NCBI GenBank assembly: GCA_003216955.1
Contig: QCHZ01000001.1
Coordinates: 1 to 64,000, forward strand
Source: Prochlorococcus sp. AG-402-I21
GTDB taxonomy: Bacteria; Cyanobacteriota; Cyanobacteriia; PCC-6307; Cyanobiaceae
Length of the DNA stretch: 64,000 nt
Direction: 5' to 3'
Shown: one piece after another, positions 57,981 through 64,000 of the stretch
How the letters are laid out: every line of letters begins with the position of its first letter
Position numbering within the stretch: position 1 is the stretch's first letter
The notes under the pieces: model-generated
Database searches by the model: none
What the model was told of the DNA's origin: nothing
What the model saw: only the letters and a program-made list of their open reading frames with translations
Translations under genes and position numbers: made by a program

Positions 57981-58115
57981 AGAAAGGAAAAATAGCATTT
58001 GAGTCAACACCTATCAAGAAAATCAAGAAACCAAGACAGTTTTTATCTAAGTTAAAGCTAATATTCGAAGGTTCATGAAATATTCCATTAAATATCCTAC
58101 ATGGGGAGATTATCT

Positions 58116-58322
58116 ATGAAAGAAGAATGGAAACCAGTAGATTCCCAAGTCCTGGTAGATGCATGGGAAGAAATTAAGGACTGTGCAGAGAGTATCCAAA
58201 AAGATCTTGCATGTCCAGATGAGACTATTTCAAAGATGTTGAGGTCTGTAGCAGAGACTTTTGATAATACCGTTGAAGATATGCTCGACAAGGCCGAAGA
58301 GGATTGGGAAGAAGAAAAATAG
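58116..58322 (+). CDS. Small acidic hypothetical protein (68 aa)
   Basis: The ATG at 58116 is preceded at seven bases by GGGGAG, one of the clearest ribosome sites in this region, so I prefer it to the in-frame ATG at 58101. The protein starts MKEEWKPVDSQVLVDAWEEI. It is rich in Glu/Asp with two Cys and appears all-helical, ending DKAEEDWEEEK. Its TAG is directly followed by the ATG of the next small gene, so the two are coupled. Function unknown. Confidence 0.65.
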   Translation: MKEEWKPVDSQVLVDAWEEIKDCAESIQKDLACPDETISKMLRSVAETFDNTVEDMLDKAEEDWEEEK

Positions 58323-58478
58323 ATGTATTATCAACTTATGATTCCAGATTTCTTTCAATCTCCTCACCCAGTATTTCATATTGGCATCTTGAAAACTCTT
58401 ATTGGATTACTAATAGTCTTGTTTGCAACTTTTGTAGGTGTCGAAATTAGGATCGGCAATGAAGATGAAGAACCATAA
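58323..58478 (+). CDS. Small single-helix membrane protein (51 aa), coupled to the preceding gene
   Basis: Starts with the ATG right after the preceding stop. N-terminal MYYQLMIPDFFQSPHPVFHI is followed by a hydrophobic helix (about 21-40, GILKTLIGLLIVLFATFVGV) and a short acidic end VEIRIGNEDEEP. It probably sits in the inner or thylakoid membrane with the acidic protein as soluble partner; the pairing is an inference from zero spacing. No family recognised. Confidence 0.6.
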   Translation: MYYQLMIPDFFQSPHPVFHIGILKTLIGLLIVLFATFVGVEIRIGNEDEEP

Positions 58479-58626
58479 ATAAATTTAATCTTATTTATTA
58501 GCACAAAAGTATTTTAGAATTCATACATATCAAATATTTCTGAAATTCAATAGAAATTTTAATTATATTAATTACTAAAATCTTTATTGGAATACTTAAC
58601 TTTTAAAAATTAAAAGTATTTTTATT

Positions 58627-59166
58627 ATGCCTCCGTGGTTATCTCAAATAAACTCAGCACAGAGAAAAGAATCAAAATTTGACTCTTATAGATGGGTTCA
58701 ACTAGCCACAATTGGAATTGATAATACTCCAAGAGTAAGGACAGTGGTATTTAGAGGATGGAGTGAATCTTATGAAATGGAAATATATACTGATAAAAGA
58801 AGTCAAAAATATTATGAATTAGATTTGAATAACAAAGTAGAGATTTGCTGGCTTTTTTTGAAATCTAAGTGTCAATTCAGATTTCGAGGAACAGCAAGTT
58901 TTGATATTACTAAAGCCAATCAGAAACATTGGGACAGTCTAAGTGAAAAATCTAAATGTATGTGGAGTTGGCCCTGTCCAGGTGAACTTTTTGTCAATCA
59001 GCCAGAAAAAGCTAAAAAAATTAGAACGGATGATTTATCAGATAATTTTGCTCTAATAAAGATTGATATTAATTACGTTGATCAATTAATTCTTAATTCT
59101 TCTGTTCATAAAAGAAGGAAGTGGATCCTAAATAAAGAATGGAAGGAGGAACGAATCAACCCTTAA
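58627..59166 (+). CDS. Pyridoxamine 5'-phosphate oxidase-family (FMN-binding split-barrel) protein
   Basis: The 179 residues start MPPWLSQINSAQRKESKFDS and show the PPOX-like FMN barrel: YRWVQLATIGIDNTPRVRTVVFRGW, then YTDKRSQKYYEL, CWLFLKSKCQFRFRG and a C-terminal strand near FALIKIDINYVDQL. This matches the cyanobacterial and plant-associated PPOX subfamily, and not PdxH itself, whose C-terminal substrate motif is not apparent. A flavin-dependent oxidoreductase or general FMN/heme-binding role is possible; substrate unknown. It is the only recognisable enzyme in this small-gene region. Confidence 0.8.
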   Translation: MPPWLSQINSAQRKESKFDSYRWVQLATIGIDNTPRVRTVVFRGWSESYEMEIYTDKRSQKYYELDLNNKVEICWLFLKSKCQFRFRGTASFDITKANQKHWDSLSEKSKCMWSWPCPGELFVNQPEKAKKIRTDDLSDNFALIKIDINYVDQLILNSSVHKRRKWILNKEWKEERINP

Positions 59167-59167
59167 A

Positions 59168-59269
59168 TTAATGAGGATGAAAAGCTAACTCTTTGGGAAG
59201 CTTAAATATGTTCCAATCACCCTCTTTATATTGATAGCAATTATTTTTTGTATGGGCAACTATGATCAA
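59168..59269 (-). CDS. Possible micro-protein (33 aa) with TTG start
   Basis: The minus-strand frame from TTG 59269 to TAA 59168 reads MIIVAHTKNNCYQYKEGDWN followed by IFKLPKELAFHPH. The balanced composition with W, Y, C and H and the absence of low-complexity sequence look like coding. There is no ATG or clear ribosome site, so I rate it low. It is convergent with the PPOX gene. Confidence 0.3.
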   Translation of the reverse strand: MIIVAHTKNNCYQYKEGDWNIFKLPKELAFHPH

Positions 59270-59354
59270 AAAATAAGATAAATAGCAAAAATTCCTAGAA
59301 ATCTTTAAAGTTTCCTCTTCTTACTTTATTACTATTTTTTTATAGAACTACAAT

Positions 59355-59525
59355 TTATCTCAACTTTTCTTTTCCCCAAGCCTTATGTTTTTTATCAAGA
59401 TCAGATAAAGAGTTACATTGAGCCTTTAATTTTAAGAGATAGGAAACTTTAGATATTTTGGTGGAAGAAATCTTATCGGGATACTCGACAACAGATTGAT
59501 ATGCGCTTAAGTAATTACTAGTCAT
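59355..59525 (-). CDS. Small hypothetical protein (56 aa)
   Basis: The frame from ATG 59525 to TAA 59355 starts MTSNYLSAYQSVVEYPDKIS and ends DLDKKHKAWGKEKLR. It is helical and basic toward the C-terminus, with one Cys and no membrane helix. The amino acid mix and long clean frame support a gene. No similarity to the other small proteins here. Function unknown. Confidence 0.52.
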   Translation of the reverse strand: MTSNYLSAYQSVVEYPDKISSTKISKVSYLLKLKAQCNSLSDLDKKHKAWGKEKLR

Positions 59526-59977
59526 TAAGTTCACAAGTTTTTTTTATATCTAATACAGCTTTAAACAAATTTAAAATACTTTAATATTCTCTTTCACTTT
59601 GCTTTACAAATTTATGGCCTAAATAAGTTAAATTGCTTATTCATGAATTAAACTCATACAGATTAAAAGTATTTCTTGATTGCTTGCATAATTTTTAAAC
59701 TCAGCTTTCTGTTAGATAAAAAATACCTCATCATAGGCTACAGATTTATCATCAATTCACGTTTATCGGGCAAAAAAATAGGTCTTTGATTTTATTTGGT
59801 GTATTAAGAGTCATATAGAGAAATTTAGATCTAAAGATTTCTACCGCAGATGGCCATGCTGAATTATTATGTTGAATGAATACCTTTTCTATCAGATCAG
59901 ATTTGATAAATCCTACTCAAGGAAGCTTTTCTTCGATAAGCCAAAGCTAAATCTGCTATTTGATTGGGTATCAATCA
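59526..59977. other. 452-base spacer before tRNA-Met, no gene seen
   Basis: AT-rich; only frames shorter than about 20 codons. Nothing resembling an attachment-site repeat of the tRNA 3' end was found by eye in this stretch. Confidence 0.4.
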
Positions 59978-60051
59978 GTCAGTGTAGCTCAGCCGGTTAG
60001 AGCACAGCATTCATAACGCTGAGGTCGAGAGTTCAAGTCTCTCCACTGACA
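59978..60051 (+). tRNA. tRNA-Met (CAT), elongator type
   Basis: Acceptor GTCAGTG pairs with CACTGAC, and the discriminator is A. The D arm is of the GCTC/GAGC type. The anticodon loop is TTCATAA with anticodon CAT. The T arm is GAGAG/CTCTC around TTCAAGT. The pair closing the anticodon loop is A-C, a mismatch. The absence of the initiator GGG/CCC anticodon-stem run argues against tRNA-fMet. A CAU anticodon could also be an isoleucine tRNA with lysidine modification. CCA is not encoded. Confidence 0.85.
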
Positions 60052-60154
60052 TTACATTTATTGATTACATCAGATAAATAAATCAATCTTGATAAATTAA
60101 ATTCCCAAATTTTGCTTTGAACAAAATTTTTTCTCTAGTCTTCAAAAGATTAAA

Positions 60155-60583
<429 letters not shown>

Positions 60584-60706
60584 TTTTATAGATTAGTTTG
60601 ACTAAATTGAGAGAGTAAATTTCTTTGGTCTTTACATGATAAATTATAAAAAGGAAAAGGGGAAGTTCATTACCCTCCAAACCATTCTAAATACGAAACG
60701 AATTCC

Positions 60707-61303
60707 ATGACGACAAACGAGTGCCTTAGGGTAGGAATGCAAGCTCCTGATTTTGCTGCTACTGCAGTCGTTGATCAAGAATTTAAGGACATAAAACTTT
60801 CTCAGTACAGAGGGAAGTATGTGGTTCTATTTTTCTACCCATTAGATTTCACTTTTGTCTGTCCAACTGAAATTACTGCTTTCAGTGATAGATATACCGA
60901 TTTTAGTAGTAAAAACACAGAGGTTTTAGGTGTCTCTGTAGATAGTAAATTTACACATTTAGCTTGGATTCAGACACCAAGAAATGAAGGAGGAATTGGT
61001 GATATTAACTATCCTCTGGTATCTGATCTTAAGCGTGAAATTTGCCAATCTTATAATGTCTTAAATGACGATGGAGAAGCGGATAGAGGCTTGTTTATAA
61101 TTAACCCAAGTGGAATAATTATGCATTCAACAATCAACAAAGCACCAGTTGGCAGAAACATAGATGAAACACTAAGAATTTTACAAGCTTATCAATACGT
61201 TGAATCTCACCCTGATGAAGTATGCCCTGCTGGCTGGACTCCTGGTGACAAAACCATGAAAGAAGACCCTAAGGGAAGCAAGGAATACTTTTCAGCTCTG
61301 TAA
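60707..61303 (+). CDS. Typical 2-Cys peroxiredoxin
   Basis: Reduces peroxides with thioredoxin as the usual donor. The 198 residues have the peroxidatic motif [17 protein letters not shown] near 48-64 and the resolving-Cys motif [16 protein letters not shown] near 172. The C-terminal tail ends KEYFSAL, with a YF-type element seen in overoxidation-sensitive Prx. Cytosolic. Unlike the PrxQ at 4510, both catalytic Cys are present. It is convergent with the FtsH-like gene, 14 bases apart. Confidence 0.95.
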   Translation: MTTNECLRVGMQAPDFAATAVVDQEFKDIKLSQYRGKYVVLFFYPLDFTFVCPTEITAFSDRYTDFSSKNTEVLGVSVDSKFTHLAWIQTPRNEGGIGDINYPLVSDLKREICQSYNVLNDDGEADRGLFIINPSGIIMHSTINKAPVGRNIDETLRILQAYQYVESHPDEVCPAGWTPGDKTMKEDPKGSKEYFSAL

Positions 61304-61317
61304 TAACTAATATGTGT

Positions 61318-63045
61318 TTAATTAGTTGAAAGGTAAGAATTAAGCGAATTTATAACGAATTCAGATTCGAGAGTTTCATTAACTATTAGTTCTTCAACAA
61401 GAGAATCCATTAATGGAACTTTGTCTGAAAGAAGATGAATCGCATGTTCTTTAGCTTTATTTGCAATGGATATAATTTGTTTGTCAATCTCCTTGCTTGT
61501 GTTCTGTGAATATTCCTGTCTATTTTTCATGATATCCTTACCAAGAAAAATTGATTCTCTTTCTGTTTCATATGCAATAGGCCCAAGATCCGAGAATCCA
61601 AATTTAGTTACCATTTGATTTGCCCAAAAATAAACATTTTCAAGATCCTTTTGAGATCCTTGTGTGATTTCTTTAGATCCAAAAACGATAATTTCAGCTG
61701 CTCTAGCACCTAGTGCAACAACAATTTTTCTATAGATATAGTTTCGGCTTAGAAGACCACTATCAATCGTCTCTTCATCTGGAGTGAAGTAAGTCATTCC
61801 TGACACATCTCCGGGAGACTTAAATAATGAAATTTTTTCTAATTTATCTTGAGATGGAATTAATAAAGACACTAATGTTTTGCCAATAATTTGATAGGCA
61901 ATCTGCCTTCTCTTGGTTCCATCTGAAAGTGGCTTAGACAATATGCCAAATCGAGCTTTTTCGAGGGCGCTATCAAGTTCAAAATTTCCAATATTTGATT
62001 TATGCTTTCTAGCAGCATAAATTGCTGCCTCATTAAGAAGATTTTGTAAATCTGCACCGGAAAAACCAGGTGTCTTAGTTGCCCAGTTAGAAAGATTCAC
62101 AGAATCGCATAGAGGTTTTGTTCTTGCATGCACTGACAATATTTTATGTCTCGCTTTTCTATCAGGAAGAGAAATGGCAATTTGTCGATCAAATCTTCCT
62201 GGGCGTGTTAAAGCCCGGTCAAGGACATCACCCCTATTGGTGGCTGCAATTACTATCACCCCATTATTAGGTTCGAATCCATCCATCTCAGTTAGAAGTT
62301 GGTTAAGCGTTTGCTCTCTTTCATCATTACCACCACCTATTCCAGCTCCCCTTTGACGACCAATTGAGTCAATTTCATCTATGAAAACTATACAAGGAGA
62401 TTTTGATTTAGCACTTTTGAATAAATCCCGAACACGACTAGCTCCAACACCAACAAACATTTCAACAAATTCCGATGCTGAAATAGAAAAAAAAGGAACA
62501 TCTGCTTCACCGGCAATAGCTCGTGCTAATAAAGTCTTTCCGGTTCCAGGAGGACCCACAAGCAAAATCCCCTTTGGTGTTTTGGCACCAAGATCAATCA
62601 AAATCTGTGGATTTTTTAAAAAAGTTACTATTTCTTTTAATTCACCAGATTCTTGATTTAAGCCAGCAACATCATCGAACGTATATTTTCTAATATCATC
62701 TTCTTTTACTTGAGAGGAACGGCCAGAAAAATTCTGCATATTGCTTAACAACTTTGACGATCTTCTAATCAAAAATGAAAGAGATAAAACAAATATTAAT
62801 GTAAGTCCAAAACCAGTAATGAAATTAGCAAATCGCTGTTCTGATCTAATATCTCTAACAGTAAGAGGAACATTATATTCTTCAGATATTCGTAGAATTT
62901 TTTGATCATTATAAAATATTGGAATTAATTTTTTTTCTCCATTAATAAATTCAACTAAAACCTCTCTTCTATTTGGGATTAAAATAATAGAAATAATTTC
63001 TCCACTTTCAATATCCCTTAATAATTGACTATAACTTTTATTCAT
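61318..63045 (-). CDS. FtsH-like AAA+ protein lacking the zinc-protease motif (pseudo-protease)
   Basis: The 575 residues contain an intact AAA+ domain: Walker A GPPGTGKT at 164-171, Walker B IVFIDE at 219-224, pore loop [17 protein letters not shown] and SRH with RPGRFDRQI. The peptidase region is present, but HEAGH is replaced: where FtsH has AYHEAGHALV this protein has [10 protein letters not shown] (residues 383-392), so both His and the Glu are lost. The later Asp ligand region (KDLENV) is kept. Only one transmembrane helix is visible (about 73-95); the usual first helix is missing and an in-frame TGA four codons upstream of the start rules out a longer product. ATPase without proteolysis is inferred, as in plant FtsHi proteins. 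Confidence 0.88.
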   Translation of the reverse strand: MNKSYSQLLRDIESGEIISIILIPNRREVLVEFINGEKKLIPIFYNDQKILRISEEYNVPLTVRDIRSEQRFANFITGFGLTLIFVLSLSFLIRRSSKLLSNMQNFSGRSSQVKEDDIRKYTFDDVAGLNQESGELKEIVTFLKNPQILIDLGAKTPKGILLVGPPGTGKTLLARAIAGEADVPFFSISASEFVEMFVGVGASRVRDLFKSAKSKSPCIVFIDEIDSIGRQRGAGIGGGNDEREQTLNQLLTEMDGFEPNNGVIVIAATNRGDVLDRALTRPGRFDRQIAISLPDRKARHKILSVHARTKPLCDSVNLSNWATKTPGFSGADLQNLLNEAAIYAARKHKSNIGNFELDSALEKARFGILSKPLSDGTKRRQIAYQIIGKTLVSLLIPSQDKLEKISLFKSPGDVSGMTYFTPDEETIDSGLLSRNYIYRKIVVALGARAAEIIVFGSKEITQGSQKDLENVYFWANQMVTKFGFSDLGPIAYETERESIFLGKDIMKNRQEYSQNTSKEIDKQIISIANKAKEHAIHLLSDKVPLMDSLVEELIVNETLESEFVINSLNSYLSTN

Positions 63046-63217
63046 TTGATAATTAAATCAACTAATTCAAAAGAATTTATAAATAAACTATAGTCAAAAT
63101 GTTTACTAACTTGACTTTATATAGAAAAAGAGACAAGAAGTGAGATTTCCTCAAAGGGTTTTTGATAAATTGGTACATGACGTTATAAGATAAAAAATAT
63201 ATAAATGAACAGAAAAA

Positions 63218-63397
63218 ATGGCGGTACCCAAGAAAAAAACCTCCAAAGGGAAGAGAAATCAGAGGCATGCCACATGGAAAGGTAAAGCTGCTATTGCAGC
63301 AGAAAAAGCTTTATCTATAGGGAAATCAGTACTTACTGGAAAAGCTCAGGGATTTGTATACCCAATGAATGAGACATCGGAAGAAGAATCTGATTAG
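63218..63397 (+). CDS. rpmF: 50S ribosomal protein L32
   Basis: The 59 residues start [20 protein letters not shown], the L32 signature, and continue [19 protein letters not shown] with an acidic end. No zinc Cys pair is present, so it is the zinc-free form typical of cyanobacteria. Start ATG at 63218. It is divergent from the FtsH-like gene and runs to within seven bases of the convergent ycf20 gene. Confidence 0.95.
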   Translation: MAVPKKKTSKGKRNQRHATWKGKAAIAAEKALSIGKSVLTGKAQGFVYPMNETSEEESD

Positions 63398-63403
63398 TGA
63401 AAA

Positions 63404-63733
63404 TTAAGAGCCAAGTTTAAAGGCTTCAAGAATTAGGGCATATGTAGAGCCGATTCTAAAATTATTTATTGATATTACAAAAATTGAAAATTTAGAAGAA
63501 TTAGATAATAACGATGAATGGATTGATAATTCCATGATTAATAATATTATAATTGCAAGAAAAATCGTATTAATAGATTTATCTAATAAAAATGAAAGTA
63601 AACTATTAGTAAAATAGAATCCGAATAGTAAAGAAAATAATATAATACTTCTTTTACTCCAAGAATCAGAGATAAATGGATTGATAATTCCTATTAGAGA
63701 TTCAATAAATTTTCTGAATTTAGTTTTCTGCAT
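63404..63733 (-). CDS. ycf20: Ycf20-like DUF565 membrane protein
   Basis: The 109 residues have hydrophobic segments at about 29-48 and 56-78. The conserved end NNFRIGSTYALILEAFKLGS is diagnostic of the family. Ycf20 is a plastid-encoded or cyanobacterial protein implicated in non-photochemical quenching in green algae. Its start lies three bases after the stop of the upstream HAD gene, so they are cotranscribed. Role in this organism is inferred only. Confidence 0.85.
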   Translation of the reverse strand: MQKTKFRKFIESLIGIINPFISDSWSKRSIILFSLLFGFYFTNSLLSFLLDKSINTIFLAIIILLIMELSIHSSLLSNSSKFSIFVISINNFRIGSTYALILEAFKLGS

Positions 63734-63736
63734 TTA

Positions 63737-64000
63737 TCAATTAATTATTCTAGTTAAATATTCAACATCTACATTATTAGTAATTAATTTTTTACCATAA
63801 ATTAAATTTATTGGATTAAGATTATTTCCAAGACTGGTAACACATGCATTTGCTTTTCTGGTGATGTTTTGAATAGATTGTTCCCATGGAGGCAAAGTCA
63901 AGAGACAGTTGAGATTTGCCCCCCTTGCCGCCTCGACACCTATCGTCGAGTCCTCAATAGCTAAACAATTAACTTCTGATTTCTTACTTAATTTAACTGC
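63737..64000 (-). CDS. HAD-superfamily hydrolase (CbbY/beta-phosphoglucomutase-like), N-terminus outside window
   Basis: Only the last 87 residues are visible. They contain motif IV of HAD phosphatases, LAIEDSTIGVEAARGAN (metal-binding Glu-Asp and following helix), then TLPPWEQSI and a short C-terminal domain. This arrangement is that of CbbY/PGM-type sugar phosphatases. The frame is open at base 64000. Substrate cannot be stated. The stop lies three bases from the ycf20 start. Confidence 0.82.
   Translation of the reverse strand, partial: AVKLSKKSEVNCLAIEDSTIGVEAARGANLNCLLTLPPWEQSIQNITRKANACVTSLGNNLNPINLIYGKKLITNNVDVEYLTRIIN

Noticed and set aside
57844-58026. 60-codon minus-strand frame overlapping gene A2 in another frame
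   Set aside because: A2 in its own frame has a length-matched paralog; this overlapping frame shows no similarity to anything in the duplicate copy.
59960-60060. tRNA-Met as an island attachment site
   Set aside because: No second copy of the tRNA 3' end was found by eye in the neighbouring small-gene region and no integrase is present.

Overview
The window is AT-rich, tightly packed cyanobacterial chromosome, and everything in it fits a marine picocyanobacterium of the genus Prochlorococcus. The evidence is a photosystem I subunit (psaK) and cyanobacteria/plastid families (Ycf20, DUF2499, DUF3593, DUF1995, DUF3110, cytochrome b6f cofactor assembly). The HemJ type of protoporphyrinogen oxidase, a cobalamin-type pathway with cobN, cobU and metH, minimal intergenic spacing and many very small lineage-type genes point the same way. 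A low-light (NATL-like) strain is my guess; the sequence alone does not prove it. No phage, transposase, CRISPR array or rRNA operon was seen.

Layout. 1-9.5 kb: the 3'-truncated ilvA, dxs, then a long leftward run (psaK, DUF3593, DUF2499, a peroxiredoxin Q, rpmB, htpG, hisZ, a suhB-type phosphatase). 9.7-16 kb: tRNA-Ser, the phosphate transporter genes pstC-pstA-pstB, and divergently a dnaK-dnaJ pair followed by a DUF3110 gene and murQ. 17-30 kb: housekeeping metabolism and translation (cyclophilin, ribBA, argC, purN, pgi, leuS, dapF, cysteine desulfurase, DUF1995, a PBP4-type carboxypeptidase, coaD). 30-42 kb: flavin reductase, uvrC, hemJ, a PHP phosphoesterase, the very large cobN, ilvE and metH. 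43-54 kb: an Ap4A phosphorylase-like HIT protein, an unusual protein with a ribbon-helix-helix-like N-terminus and a C-terminal J domain, a 0.7 kb non-coding stretch with repeated dyads, pheT, rpmG, rpsR, an RNB exonuclease, metG, an LptC-like lipoprotein, a CCB-type protein, cobU and trmL.

54.4-59.5 kb is different: about 5 kb of small genes (19-76 codons), mostly unrecognised, with loose spacing, decayed reading frames and two sets of local duplications. One set is a divergent pair of roughly 60-residue paralogs. The other is a tandem duplication of a two-gene micro-cassette: a 51-residue helical protein followed by a tiny peptide beginning MLLPKPxRP. Only one recognisable enzyme (a PPOX-family protein) lies there. 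Conserved genes resume after tRNA-Met at 60.0 kb: an Asn-rich protein with a coding microsatellite, a 2-Cys peroxiredoxin, an FtsH-like AAA+ protein that has lost its zinc-protease motif, rpmF, ycf20 and the end of a HAD hydrolase.

Functional links: cobN, cobU and metH connect cobalamin production to its main consumer. HemJ, psaK, the CCB protein, Ycf20 and the FtsH-like protein serve the photosynthetic membrane. DnaK/DnaJ, HtpG, two peroxiredoxins and the J-domain protein make up a stress/chaperone component. The most novel-looking material is the small-gene region at 54.4-59.5 kb, the FtsH-like pseudo-protease, and the J-domain protein with its downstream repeat-bearing spacer.
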